Below, piece by piece: positions 1 through 8,760 of a stretch of 64,000 bases of DNA. The number at the start of each line of letters is the position of its first letter. The first letter of the stretch is position 1. A program made the translations under genes and the position numbers. This DNA comes from Psychrobacter cibarius (GTDB lineage: Bacteria > Pseudomonadota > Gammaproteobacteria > Pseudomonadales > Moraxellaceae). Location: NCBI RefSeq assembly GCF_016107535.1, contig NZ_JABASQ010000001.1, positions 372,001 through 436,000 of the forward strand, written 5' to 3'. The notes under the pieces are model-generated. The model was not told the origin of the DNA and searched no databases. It saw nothing but the letters and a program-made list of their open reading frames with translations.

Positions 1-132
1 CATAAAATGCAGAATATTACTACCTAACACGAATCCCACCACCACGATGACAAACAAATTCACTTTCAATTGTTTGTTAACCTCACCGAGAGTGGCTTCT
101 GCCAATACAAATCCTTTTTTTTGCTTTTTCAT
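1..132 (-). CDS. Partial small membrane protein, pilin-like N-terminus (cut by window edge)
   Basis: This is the N-terminal 44 codons of a gene that runs off the left edge. It starts at an ATG at 132, with an AGGGA ribosome site about 7 bases upstream. The protein starts with a Lys-rich stretch, then GFVLAE, which resembles a prepilin cleavage site (G, then E at +5). The hydrophobic stretch follows only after about 15 polar residues, at about residues 28-40, unlike a normal pilin helix. It lies downstream of ispH on the same strand, about 50 bp away. It could be an atypical pseudopilin or simply a one-TM protein. The family is not recognised. Confidence 0.5.
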   Translation of the reverse strand, partial: MKKQKKGFVLAEATLGEVNKQLKVNLFVIVVVGFVLGSNILHFM

Positions 133-184
133 TTTGCGTTCCCTACTATACGTTACCTATTAGATGTCTTGTACAAAGCCTTAT

Positions 185-1141
185 CTATTTACCCACTTGG
201 GTAACTGGGATACGCAAGGCTTTAGGGAGACTGAAAGTGACATTTTCTTCGATGCCTGATAGCTCACTCGGTAAATCGCCACCCCAATCTTGCAGCTGCT
301 GTAGCACTTCTTGAATCAATACTTCGGGTGCTGATGCGCCAGCGGTGACGCCGATACTCTGCACACCATCCAACCAGCTTTTATCCATCTCACTGGCATT
401 ATCGATTAAATACGCACGGCAATTCATCCGCTCAGCCAGCTCACGCAGACGATTAGAGTTTGATGAATTGGGCGAGCCGACCACCAAGACCACCTCACAG
501 CGACTGGCTAAGTCTTTTACCGCATCTTGGCGGTTTTGCGTGGCATAACAGATATCGTCTTTACGCGGACCTTGGATACTAGGGAATTTTTCACGCAGTG
601 CATCGATGACGCGCGCTGTGTCATCCATAGATAAGGTCGTTTGGGTAACAAATGCCAAACGCTCGGCATTTTGTACGCTCAATGCTGCCACATCGGCTTC
701 GTTTTCAACCAAATGAATGTGACCGCCGTGGCGACGGTTAAAGCGCCCCATCGTGCCTTCCACTTCAGGATGTCCAGCATGCCCAATCAATACCGCATCC
801 ATACCCTCTTGCGCAAATTTAGCGACTTCGATATGTACCTTAGTGACCAGCGGACAAGTGGCATCAAATACGGTCAAATCGCGGCGCTCAGCCTCATCTT
901 CGACAGCTTTTGATACGCCATGAGCAGAAAAAATAACGATAGAGCCATCTGGCACTTCATGAAGTTCTTCCACAAAGACCGCACCGCGATTGGCCAAATC
1001 AGAGACGACAAATTTATTATGTACCACCTCGTGACGAACATAAATGGGCGGTTCAAAACGTGTCAATGCTTCGTTCACAATCGCAATCGCGCGATCCACA
1101 CCAGCACAAAATCCACGTGGATTGGCAAGATAAATTTGCAT
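185..1141 (-). CDS. ispH: 4-hydroxy-3-methylbut-2-enyl diphosphate reductase IspH
   Basis: This is the last enzyme of the MEP isoprenoid pathway, an iron-sulfur reductase making IPP and DMAPP from HMBPP. The N-terminus has the family signature [13 protein letters not shown] with the first cluster cysteine. The other two cluster cysteines are in the DATCPLV motif and in the [10 protein letters not shown] region context ([11 protein letters not shown]). The length of 318 aa is typical. An in-frame ATG at 1156 would add five residues but has no Shine-Dalgarno sequence. The ATG at 1141 gives the usual [10 protein letters not shown] start and is preferred. The cytosolic function is well supported. 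Confidence 0.97.
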   Translation of the reverse strand: MQIYLANPRGFCAGVDRAIAIVNEALTRFEPPIYVRHEVVHNKFVVSDLANRGAVFVEELHEVPDGSIVIFSAHGVSKAVEDEAERRDLTVFDATCPLVTKVHIEVAKFAQEGMDAVLIGHAGHPEVEGTMGRFNRRHGGHIHLVENEADVAALSVQNAERLAFVTQTTLSMDDTARVIDALREKFPSIQGPRKDDICYATQNRQDAVKDLASRCEVVLVVGSPNSSNSNRLRELAERMNCRAYLIDNASEMDKSWLDGVQSIGVTAGASAPEVLIQEVLQQLQDWGGDLPSELSGIEENVTFSLPKALRIPVTQVGK

Positions 1142-1623
1142 AAGAGGGCCTATCATTAGATAATTTATTATTAAAGCTTAAATACACGACATTACTGTCA
1201 AAAGCTTTAACTCAAAAATTGGGATGAATTCATTACGCTACTTTAGCATAATTTACTTTTATTGCCTTTGAAAATAGCACGGTACTAGAGGCTGTTTTAA
1301 CTAGAAGCACACACATATTCATACGTTCAAAGTATTTATCCATAGTGGCAGCGTTAACTGCACTTAATGCACTAAAAATGTGATTTATAATAAGTTGCCC
1401 TATGCCATCTTTAGATCGCTTCGATGATAACGACTGGTCAAAGGCGGCTTTAATTAAAATAAAAGCCACAAAAGCAGTTTATAATAGTGCATCGATGACA
1501 ATGTCTATCGCCATACATGATGGCGATTTTTCTTTTTACCAGTTTTGAATTGTTTACTAAAACAGCTTTGGCTCTTTTACTCGCACAGATTTGACTAGCA
1601 CACACTCCATTAGGACAAATTGT
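1142..1623. other. Intergenic region between ispH and gmk
   Basis: This spacer separates divergently transcribed ispH and gmk. It is AT-rich, has a TATAAT-like hexamer at 1480-1485, and a strong terminator-like hairpin at 1507-1536. No convincing coding sequence was seen; the 78-codon minus-strand ORF here has no recognisable features. Confidence 0.6.
1507..1536 (+). terminator. Orphan rho-independent terminator upstream of gmk
   Basis: An 8 bp perfect stem (ATCGCCAT at 1507-1514 with ATGGCGAT at 1520-1527) with a 5 base loop is followed by a run of T broken by one C. It reads on the plus strand, but no plus-strand gene precedes it in the window. It may end a small RNA or act as an attenuator in the gmk leader. 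Confidence 0.75.
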
Positions 1624-2250
1624 ATGACAGGTTCATTATTTATTATTACCGCTGCCTCAGGTACGGGCAAAACCTCACTGGTAAAGCAGCTACTTGCCAC
1701 GACTAATGACTTAACCGTCAGCGTATCACACACCACGCGCACGCCGCGTCCCGGCGAGATTGATGGTCACCATTATCATTTTACCGATGTCGAAAAATTT
1801 GTAACTGCCATCGGTGAAAACAAGTTTTTAGAACATGCTGAGGTCTTTGGTAATTACTATGGCACCTCGGAGCAAAGCGTGCGGACGCAATTAGAAGCAG
1901 GCGTCGATGTTATTTTAGAGATTGATTGGCAGGGCGCACTACAAGTCAAAAAAATCTTTACTGACGCCATTATGATTTTCATTTTACCGCCAAGCATTGC
2001 CACTTTACGTCAGCGCTTATCGACGCGTGGGCAAGATACTATGGAGGTAATAGAGCAACGCCTAGCCGGCGCAGTGACTGAGATGGCGCAATATGTCCAT
2101 TTTGATTTTGTGATTATTAATGACAATTTTGAGGTCGCTTTGACTGAGCTAAAAGCCATTATCGTGGCGGACAGGCAGACGCTTAAGCGTCAACAGCAGC
2201 GGTATCATCGCACCATCAGCAATTTACTTAGTAATAAAGTAGAAGAGTAA
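1624..2250 (+). CDS. gmk: Guanylate kinase
   Basis: It phosphorylates GMP to GDP with ATP in the cytosol and feeds GTP and (p)ppGpp pools. The P-loop ASGTGKTSL sits at about residue 9-17, followed by the GMP-binding region [16 protein letters not shown] and the EIDWQGA motif. The 208 aa length is typical. The frame is open upstream, but the ATG at 1624 has AGGAC about 8 bases before it and gives the canonical N-terminus. It is followed by rpoZ and spoT, a classic gammaproteobacterial order (gmk-rpoZ-spoT). Confidence 0.97.
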   Translation: MTGSLFIITAASGTGKTSLVKQLLATTNDLTVSVSHTTRTPRPGEIDGHHYHFTDVEKFVTAIGENKFLEHAEVFGNYYGTSEQSVRTQLEAGVDVILEIDWQGALQVKKIFTDAIMIFILPPSIATLRQRLSTRGQDTMEVIEQRLAGAVTEMAQYVHFDFVIINDNFEVALTELKAIIVADRQTLKRQQQRYHRTISNLLSNKVEE

Positions 2251-2294
2251 AGCAAGAGCGAAATACTACTGTCAACTCAGTCGATGAGCGCTTA

Positions 2295-2318
2295 TTAATA
2301 GATACGTTAATAGACACG
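2295..2318. repeat. 12 bp direct tandem repeat (2 copies)
   Basis: Units at 2295-2306 and 2307-2318 (TTAATAGATACG and TTAATAGACACG) differ at one base. They lie just upstream of the rpoZ promoter. This is one of several short tandem arrays in spacers of this window. Confidence 0.7.
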
Positions 2319-2348
2319 CAAAAAGCAACTACGCGGCTGGGCAAAAAA

Positions 2349-2357
2349 TGCTATAAT
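2349..2357 (+). promoter_or_regulatory. Extended -10 promoter of rpoZ
   Basis: TGCTATAAT is a perfect TGN-TATAAT extended -10 element about 90 bp before the rpoZ start. No good -35 was seen at the proper distance, as is common for extended -10 promoters. Confidence 0.6.
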
Positions 2358-2447
2358 GTCTCGCTATCCCCCTTTATATTTTGATATTATTTTTATTGAG
2401 TGGCGGGCAAGCTCCGTGACTAATAAAAACAACCGAGGTAGCTACAT

Positions 2448-2708
2448 ATGGCACGAGTGACGATTGAAGATTGTTTGGATAATGTTGATAATCGCTTTGA
2501 ACTGATTTTAGTGGCAAGCAAACGTGCACGTCAATTGGCTAAAGGTATCGCTGAACCATTGGTTGATGTGGATAATGACAAGCCTACGGTATTGGCATTA
2601 CGTGAAATCGCTGCTGGTAAAATCACTCGCGATATCCTAAATCAGCCAGAGCACAACTTTGCCACCAGTTCATTAGATTTGGCACTGTCAGGCGATCATG
2701 GTTTTTAA
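2448..2708 (+). CDS. rpoZ: RNA polymerase omega subunit
   Basis: This 86 aa protein matches omega in its N-terminal pattern [28 protein letters not shown]. It assists RNA polymerase assembly through the beta' subunit and in many proteobacteria forms part of a (p)ppGpp binding site. It has its own extended -10 promoter and a terminator at 2833-2857, so it is probably a separate transcript between gmk and spoT. Confidence 0.97.
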   Translation: MARVTIEDCLDNVDNRFELILVASKRARQLAKGIAEPLVDVDNDKPTVLALREIAAGKITRDILNQPEHNFATSSLDLALSGDHGF

Positions 2709-2714
2709 GACACT

Positions 2715-2746
2715 GTATTATTAAGATACCGTATTATTAAGATACA
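2715..2746. repeat. 16 bp direct tandem repeat (2 copies)
   Basis: Units at 2715-2730 and 2731-2746 (GTATTATTAAGATACC and the same ending in A) match at 15 of 16 bases. The array begins a few bases after the rpoZ stop codon. Confidence 0.8.
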
Positions 2747-2832
2747 GCATTGAAGATTTGTCGTATGAAGCCTATAAAGCTAATCACTGCCTTATAAGAC
2801 AAATCCACACAGTGATGACATATTGACGAGAG

Positions 2833-2857
2833 ACCACAGCATAGGCTGTGGTTTTTT
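2833..2857 (+). terminator. rpoZ terminator
   Basis: An 8 bp perfect stem (ACCACAGC, loop ATAG, GCTGTGGT) is followed by six T residues. It lies 125 bp after the rpoZ stop. Confidence 0.9.
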
Positions 2858-3140
2858 GGTTGTAATGGCTAATTGCTGTGATATTGCTTTGACTGTTTTA
2901 GTCACCATTTATACCTGAAAACCTACCATTGAGTTAGAATTTCTAAATTTTTATAGCACCTGTTCGCTTAGCAGTTGACATTGAATGCGATTTACGATTA
3001 ATTAGAGGATGGTCTACCTATTTTTATCTTTTTTCTCGAAATTTTTTATATTGATAGTATTCCAGCATTCATTCAGTCACCATTTACCCGATAGATAGAC
3101 AGTCAGGCAAACAGGTAATGGAAAATAGGATCGTTACTTT

Positions 3141-5339
3141 ATGAGTCAAACCTTACCCAAACTCAGCCATCATTTAGTCGATGAGGCTCAATACAATTTA
3201 CTGCGCTCAGTAGGTTACCTCACTGCTGCTGAACGCCGTGATATTATTGATGCCTGTGAGTTCGGTGATCTTGCGCACATCAAAGATAAGCGTAAATCAG
3301 GAGAGCCTTATATCACCCACCCGATTGCGGTGGCCGAGATACTGGCAGGTTTTCGTTTGGATCGAGATACGATTATTGCAGCGATTTTGCATGATACAGT
3401 CGAAGACACCGAGGTGAGCGATGAGCAGATTGAGCAGCGCTATGGCAAAATAGTGGCGAGACTGGTCGACGGTGTGACTAAGCTAAAATCATCCTCACAC
3501 AATAAACAGCAAAACAAAGCAGCCACCTTTCATAAAATTTTGACAGCCACCCTTGCTGACCCACGCGTATTGATTATTAAGCTTGCTGACCGCTTACATA
3601 ATATGTCGACACTAGATGCAGTACGCCCAGAAAAACAACGCACCACAGCACAAGAAACGTTGGATTTTTATGTACCGTTTGCACGGCTGATGGGGCTTAA
3701 TGATATTGCCGATTATATTGAGGTGCTCTGTTACCGTAACCTTGATTCTGACATGTACAACAAACTTTCTGACAAGCTACTACAGCACGGGCTTGGGCGT
3801 AACTTTCAAAGAGAGGCCATACATCGCTATTTGAGTATTGTCCTCAATAATTTGGGGTTGAATGGTCTGGTCAAAGTTTTAGACAATCGCGTGGTCATCT
3901 ACCGTCAGTTTTTCCGCAATCGCGGTGAAATCAACGCTCTGCTCCGTCATTATGCCTTTGAGATTGTCCTCGATAATGTCGAAGCCTGTGACAAATTGGC
4001 CTATTACTTAATTAAAAAATACCAGATTGATGACTCTCATATCGCTGATAATATTCGTCGTCCGCTACCGGGTGGCAATCAATCACTCACGCTTATCTAT
4101 GAGCGCGATAACGATGTCGTCAAAGTGACGATTTTGACCAAGCAAATGCAAAGCGCAGCGCGGCTTGGTGTCATCGGCGCAGAGCATGCCTCAGACGTTA
4201 GCCAATCGGTTATCCAAGCCTCATTACGCAATATGAAAGACTTGGTCGATGAAGACAGCTTAGATGAAAATAGCCCAGACTTTTCAGCGGCAGTCTCTAC
4301 CATTAATGAGCTGATGGATTACCTACACTCCAGTAAAATCATCTGTTATAGTCCAAAGGGTCGCGCTTATGAGCTACCACAAGGCGCAACCGCGCTAGAC
4401 TTTGCTTACGCTGTCGGACCGATGGTCGGCAATGTAGCCGTTGGCGCCAATATCGATGGCAAAAAAGCCAAACTTGGCACAGTCGTTAAGAATGGGCAGC
4501 TGGTTGAAATAGAAGTCAATAGCCACTCAGAACCAAAAGCAGAATGGCTAGGATTTGTCGTGACCAATAAAGCACGTGAAGAGATTTTGCGTTGGTTTAA
4601 AGATTTGTCTCCTGCTGATAAGCAACACCATGGTCAACAAGCTTTAGATCGGGCGCTAAAAACCTATCAAAAAAGTCTCGATGACTTAACCGATAGTGAT
4701 TGGAAAAACCTCACTGAATGGCGTGGCTTGACCGAAAAATCCGAACTATTTGAGCAAATAAGCTCTGGTACGTTATTACCACAGCTGGTGGTAACTCGCT
4801 TGTTTAGCGATGAAGTCAATGATTTACAAGCACAAGAACACAGCGATGATATGACCCAACCACAGCAGCTGATAGTCAATGCGTCTGGGGTTGAGCTTGA
4901 TTTTGCCAATTGTTGTCATCCTATTTATGGTGATCCTATCGTCGGTCACTTGTCCCGTCACGGTCTGGTTGTTCATCGACACAAGTGCTTTTCACTTGAC
5001 GATATTCGTAAAGACAATCCTTATCAGGTTATACAACTGCGCTGGCGTAATGACAAGGCCGTAAAACAAGGTGACGCTGGCGAGCATGACATAAAAAATA
5101 CCGGAAAGATTCGCTTTCCAGCCTATTTAAAACTATCTATAGCCCTCAGCGACGAACAGATTACTGAAGTAATCTATCATTTACGCCAATTAAATATCGG
5201 GGTAGAAAAAGTAGACGTGCGCAGTAGTGACACCATCATCCATATCATCGTTCGCAGTCGCAATCATCTAGCTCAAGGCATTCGCGAGCTACGCTCCTTG
5301 CTAGGTTTCCCAAACATCATCAGGCTGTATCAGCTGTAG
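3141..5339 (+). CDS. spoT: SpoT-type (p)ppGpp hydrolase with degenerate synthetase domain
   Basis: This is a long RelA/SpoT homologue of 732 aa. The N-terminal HD hydrolase domain looks intact, with H60, H84-D85, E88-D89 and the KLADRLHN motif (D150). The domain at about 225-355 aligns in position with the synthetase, but the RxKD G-loop and the GYQSLHT and EVQIRT signatures are missing; only GGNQSL and a YAFEIVLDN remnant remain. TGS (about 400-460), the zinc-finger-like NCCHPIYGD region and a C-terminal ACT domain follow. This suggests a hydrolase that degrades (p)ppGpp but does not make it, as has been described for SpoT of Acinetobacter. The downstream neighbour ridA is a common SpoT partner. 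Confidence 0.93.
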   Translation: MSQTLPKLSHHLVDEAQYNLLRSVGYLTAAERRDIIDACEFGDLAHIKDKRKSGEPYITHPIAVAEILAGFRLDRDTIIAAILHDTVEDTEVSDEQIEQRYGKIVARLVDGVTKLKSSSHNKQQNKAATFHKILTATLADPRVLIIKLADRLHNMSTLDAVRPEKQRTTAQETLDFYVPFARLMGLNDIADYIEVLCYRNLDSDMYNKLSDKLLQHGLGRNFQREAIHRYLSIVLNNLGLNGLVKVLDNRVVIYRQFFRNRGEINALLRHYAFEIVLDNVEACDKLAYYLIKKYQIDDSHIADNIRRPLPGGNQSLTLIYERDNDVVKVTILTKQMQSAARLGVIGAEHASDVSQSVIQASLRNMKDLVDEDSLDENSPDFSAAVSTINELMDYLHSSKIICYSPKGRAYELPQGATALDFAYAVGPMVGNVAVGANIDGKKAKLGTVVKNGQLVEIEVNSHSEPKAEWLGFVVTNKAREEILRWFKDLSPADKQHHGQQALDRALKTYQKSLDDLTDSDWKNLTEWRGLTEKSELFEQISSGTLLPQLVVTRLFSDEVNDLQAQEHSDDMTQPQQLIVNASGVELDFANCCHPIYGDPIVGHLSRHGLVVHRHKCFSLDDIRKDNPYQVIQLRWRNDKAVKQGDAGEHDIKNTGKIRFPAYLKLSIALSDEQITEVIYHLRQLNIGVEKVDVRSSDTIIHIIVRSRNHLAQGIRELRSLLGFPNIIRLYQL

Positions 5340-5577
5340 TGGTGGTAACAAGGTGTAGTGCGCGTGATACATCGCCACCAACACTCACTCAATAGAACAC
5401 TGAATAATGGATTTAGAAAATTTTAGAAAGACCTGAAATAATGATAAACTGTGTTTTTTGATTTTTAGCAAATAAACGTAGAGCGTGTCATCATTTGCAC
5501 GGTGAAAAATGAAATGTAAATGATGAATAATGCGCCCTTACCTACCAAACCAGAAAAAGATAAAAAGGATATATAAT

Positions 5578-5958
5578 ATGACTCGTCAAACCATTCAAAC
5601 TGATAAAGCCCCTGCTGCCGTTGGTACTTATTCACAAGCCGTCAAAGTCGGTAACACCGTCTATATTTCAGGACAATTGGGTTTTGACCCTGATACCATG
5701 GAATTAAAAGAAGGTTTTAAAGCACAGGCTGAGCAAGTGTTCGAAAACATCAAAGCCATCTGTGAAGCGGCTGGTGGCAGCTTAAATGACGTGGTTAAAT
5801 TTAACGTGTCATTAACGGATTTAAATGATTTTGCGGCACTAAACGACGTGTTCGTTGCCAATTTGAGCGAGCCATATCCTGCCCGTGCAGCCGTCCAAGT
5901 AGCGGCGTTACCTAAAGGCGGTGTGGTCGAGATTGAGTCAATTTTATATATTAAGTAA
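5578..5958 (+). CDS. ridA: RidA enamine/imine deaminase
   Basis: This YjgF/YER057c/UK114 family protein of 126 aa hydrolyses reactive 2-aminoacrylate and related enamines released by PLP enzymes. Visible family motifs are GTYSQAVKVG, YISGQLGFDP, the substrate-binding Arg in YPARAAVQVAALPKGGVVEIE. The ATG at 5578 has AAGGA about 8 bases upstream; the frame extends upstream without an SD, so the shorter start is used. It follows spoT by 238 bp, a conserved pairing. Confidence 0.95.
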   Translation: MTRQTIQTDKAPAAVGTYSQAVKVGNTVYISGQLGFDPDTMELKEGFKAQAEQVFENIKAICEAAGGSLNDVVKFNVSLTDLNDFAALNDVFVANLSEPYPARAAVQVAALPKGGVVEIESILYIK

Positions 5959-6059
5959 CTTAAGCCATATCATCATGTAAATGGTAAGGCTTAATACATA
6001 GACATACTTAATTCTCAAGTCGTTACGTCAAAAAAGCAACTGCTAAAAACGCATGCCAG

Positions 6060-6091
6060 AGTAAGCCCAAATATCACTATTTGGGCTTACT
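6060..6091 (+). terminator. Long hairpin after ridA, probable terminator
   Basis: A 14 bp perfect stem (AGTAAGCCCAAATA, 6060-6073, with 6078-6091) and a TCAC loop lies about 100 bp after ridA. The T-rich tail is weak (GCTATTATTCTT), so termination efficiency is uncertain. Confidence 0.7.
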
Positions 6092-6120
6092 GCTATTATT
6101 CTTATCAATATTACGATCTA

Positions 6121-6195
6121 GTTATCTAAAAGCTGGTTATCTAAAGTCCATTTACCTAAAAACTGTTTATCCAAAAAACATTTACCTGAAAACTG
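6121..6195. repeat. Five-copy 15 bp imperfect tandem repeat before priA
   Basis: Five exact-length 15 bp units run head to tail at 6121, 6136, 6151, 6166 and 6181. The shared pattern is roughly (G/T)TTA(T/C)C(T/C)(A/G)AAA.CTG. The array ends 12 bp before the priA ATG, so it fills the promoter or leader. One reading frame gives pentapeptides of the form L(S/P)(K/E)xx, but it has no start codon. Confidence 0.85.
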
Positions 6196-6207
6196 GGAAC
6201 GCATTCT

Positions 6208-8493
6208 ATGTTGGTACAAGTTGCTCTACCCGTGCCCCTTTATCGGGTATTTGACTATAGCGTACCAGCAGATATAAACACCTTATCAAGCCCTCCTTTA
6301 CCCCATATTGGCTGCCGTGTCGAAGTATCCTTTGGTCGTCAAACTTTAATCGGTATCGTCGTCGCTCATATTCCAGAAGCAAATAGCAGCGTGCCACTTA
6401 ATAAGCTAAAACCTATCAATAAATGCTTAGATGCTGAGCCTATTTTAGAGACCAGTATGCTAAAGCTGGCACATTGGCTGGCGCGTTATTATCACTACCC
6501 GCTTGGTGACGTTTTAGCAGTCATGCTGCCAACGCTCGTTCGTCAAGGTAAGCCGCTGGATTTACTGATTACCCATTGGCGAATTTTGCCGCAGGTAAGC
6601 GACGATGACTTTCGTGCCAACGCCAAAAAACAAAAACAACAATTTGATATGCTTAAGCTGCATGGCGAGCGCGGCGCGAGTGAAGATGTTTTATTGCTAG
6701 AGGGCATGGAGAGGATTTTTTTAAAGGCGCTCGAAGACAAAGGTTTAATCGAGCGCTATATTCAGCCCAAACAATCACCTGCGCCTGTTAAATTAGCAAA
6801 AATGCCCCTTGATCTCAATGACGAGCAACAACTCGCCGTTACCGCCATTATTGCGGCTCATGAAGCCAATCGCTACACGGGATTTTTATTAAATGGCATC
6901 ACTGGTAGTGGCAAGACAGAAGTCTATCTGCAAGCGATGCAAGCCGTATTGGAAGCTGGCAAGCAGGTGTTGATTTTGGTACCAGAGATTGGATTGACAC
7001 CACAAACGCGCGCGCGTTTCGCCAGTCGCTTCGCTGCGCATATCGTCTTGCTACATTCAGGTATGAATAACACCCATCGCTTACAAGGTTGGCAAGATTG
7101 CCGTACCGGTCACGCTCAAATCATTATTGGCACGCGCTCAGCAGTGCTCTATCCCTTTGTAGATTTGGGCTTAATTGTCGTTGATGAAGCGCATGATGGT
7201 TCTTATAAGCAGCAAGATACCTTGCGCTATCATGCCGCTGACGTCGCGCTGTATCGTGGACTACAAGCCAATATTCCTGTCGTATTGGGTACGGCCACGC
7301 CATCTCTTGAGCATCTAAAACTGGTCGATGACGGTAAGCTGGTGGAGCGCCAACTGCAAACTCGACCCAGTAATGCGAAGCTTGCGACCATGCAGCTGAT
7401 TGATGCGCGCCTGCAAAGTACTCATCAACAAACAACGGACGACGGCGCGCGTTATGATACTGGGCTGACCGATGCGCTTATTGGGGCAATACGGCAAACA
7501 CTAGAAGCGGGTGATCAAGTATTGATATTTTTAAACCGCCGCGGCTATGCGCCAGTTTTGCTCTGCGAAGCTTGCGGCTGGCAGGCTGATTGCCCGCGCT
7601 GCGACGCCCATTTAACCGTTCATTACAATAGCCAGTCCCAACACAACGCTTATAGTAGCTCCTATTTAAAATGCCATCACTGTGATTGGCAAGCCTATAT
7701 TCCAACAGTTTGCCCTGATTGTGGCAGTCAAAATTTGGATGCCAAAGGGATGGGCACGACAAGGCTCAGCGAAAACCTGCATGCAATTTTTGCCAATCCG
7801 CAAACCAGCAAACAGTTGTATCCCATTATCCAAATTGATCGCGATACCACCAGACGTAAAGACAGCTGGGAGAATATCTATCAGCGTATCAATCAAGGCA
7901 ATCCTGCCATCTTGGTTGGCACGCAGATGGTCGCCAAAGGTCATCATTTCCCCAATGTTACGCTTGTCTGCTTGCCAAACGCCGATCGTGGTTTTTTATC
8001 CGCCGACTTTCGCTCGCCGGAACATACCGCGCAGCTCATGATTCAAGTCGCAGGGCGTGCCGGTCGTGGTGATAAATCTGGTCGTGTACTCATTCAAACG
8101 CTGCAACCAGATAATGAATTACTATTAAAACTGGTCAAAGACGGTTATTTGTCTTTTGCTCGCGAGCTATTGCAAGAGCGTAAAATGATGGGCTTGCCGC
8201 CGCATAGTTATGCTGCCTTGATACGCTGTGAGGGTAAAACCCTTGCTGCCACTACCCAAGCCCTTAAAGATACCATTGCCATTCTGCCAAATGGACATAA
8301 TCTCGCCGTACTAGGACCTATCGATGCACCAATGAGTAAAAAGAACAGTCGCTACCATGTGCAATTGCTGCTGTTAGGCAAAGACAGACAGCAACTACAT
8401 CGGGTATTACAGCACTGGTGGCAGCCCGTACTTGCTCTGCCAAGTGCCAAGTACCTTAAACTCACTTTGGATATCGACCCTGTTGGTTGGTAG
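6208..8493 (+). CDS. priA: Primosomal protein N' (replication restart helicase PriA)
   Basis: This 761 aa 3'-to-5' superfamily 2 helicase reloads the replisome at stalled forks. The N-terminal 3'-DNA-binding domain begins MLVQVALPVPLYRVFDYSVP. Walker A GITGSGKTEVYL lies at about 229-240 and the DEAH box at about 325. Zinc-binding cysteine pairs (CEACGWQADCPRC, CHHC, CPDCG) occupy about 452-510. Motifs GTQMVAKGHHFP and QVAGRAGRG follow. The 15 bp repeat array directly upstream may affect its expression. Confidence 0.97.
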   Translation: MLVQVALPVPLYRVFDYSVPADINTLSSPPLPHIGCRVEVSFGRQTLIGIVVAHIPEANSSVPLNKLKPINKCLDAEPILETSMLKLAHWLARYYHYPLGDVLAVMLPTLVRQGKPLDLLITHWRILPQVSDDDFRANAKKQKQQFDMLKLHGERGASEDVLLLEGMERIFLKALEDKGLIERYIQPKQSPAPVKLAKMPLDLNDEQQLAVTAIIAAHEANRYTGFLLNGITGSGKTEVYLQAMQAVLEAGKQVLILVPEIGLTPQTRARFASRFAAHIVLLHSGMNNTHRLQGWQDCRTGHAQIIIGTRSAVLYPFVDLGLIVVDEAHDGSYKQQDTLRYHAADVALYRGLQANIPVVLGTATPSLEHLKLVDDGKLVERQLQTRPSNAKLATMQLIDARLQSTHQQTTDDGARYDTGLTDALIGAIRQTLEAGDQVLIFLNRRGYAPVLLCEACGWQADCPRCDAHLTVHYNSQSQHNAYSSSYLKCHHCDWQAYIPTVCPDCGSQNLDAKGMGTTRLSENLHAIFANPQTSKQLYPIIQIDRDTTRRKDSWENIYQRINQGNPAILVGTQMVAKGHHFPNVTLVCLPNADRGFLSADFRSPEHTAQLMIQVAGRAGRGDKSGRVLIQTLQPDNELLLKLVKDGYLSFARELLQERKMMGLPPHSYAALIRCEGKTLAATTQALKDTIAILPNGHNLAVLGPIDAPMSKKNSRYHVQLLLLGKDRQQLHRVLQHWWQPVLALPSAKYLKLTLDIDPVGW

Positions 8494-8760
8494 CCGCCAA
8501 CGCCTAACCATCACTCTTCAATTCGGATTATCACTTTATCGCTGTCCGCTACTAGGACTTGTGCCCATTTAGAGGATAGTTGATTGAATTGAGGACACAC
8601 CATAAAGAACGCTATTCGAAATAGTAACCAATGGTTTACTGCCTAGATACAGCAAGCATTTATTAAATATGCTAAATTCTTTATATCTGGCTAGTCCGCG
8701 TACAGCAAGCCCAGCCTTATAAGCAATCAAATTTCCTCTTCTGTCATTCTGAGTGTTGTT
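8494..8760. other. Spacer priA to cation diffusion facilitator gene, with element copy
   Basis: It contains one copy (8563-8601) of an about 39 bp element also found inverted at 53139-53177. No gene was seen; the minus-strand 66-codon ORF overlapping it resembles nothing I recognise. Confidence 0.5.
8563..8601 (+). repeat. Dispersed element, copy A (possible IS/MITE end)
   Basis: It shares GCCCATTTA, then after about 20 bases the exact 15-mer TTGAATTGAGGACAC (8584-8598), with the minus strand at 53139-53177. No transposase lies nearby, so it is read as a solo end or remnant of a mobile element. This is an inference. Confidence 0.55.

Larger units (their letters stand above)
2709..3140. other. 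Intergenic region between rpoZ and spoT
   Basis: It holds a 16 bp tandem duplication (2715-2746), the rpoZ terminator (2833-2857) and an AT-rich stretch before spoT that presumably contains the spoT promoter, which I could not place. No coding sequence was seen. Confidence 0.6.

Noticed and set aside
1233..1469. 78-codon minus-strand ORF between ispH and gmk
   Set aside because: Composition is not coding-like and no start signal was found.
6121..6195. Possible CRISPR array
   Set aside because: The 15 bp units are directly adjacent with no spacers and no cas genes nearby.
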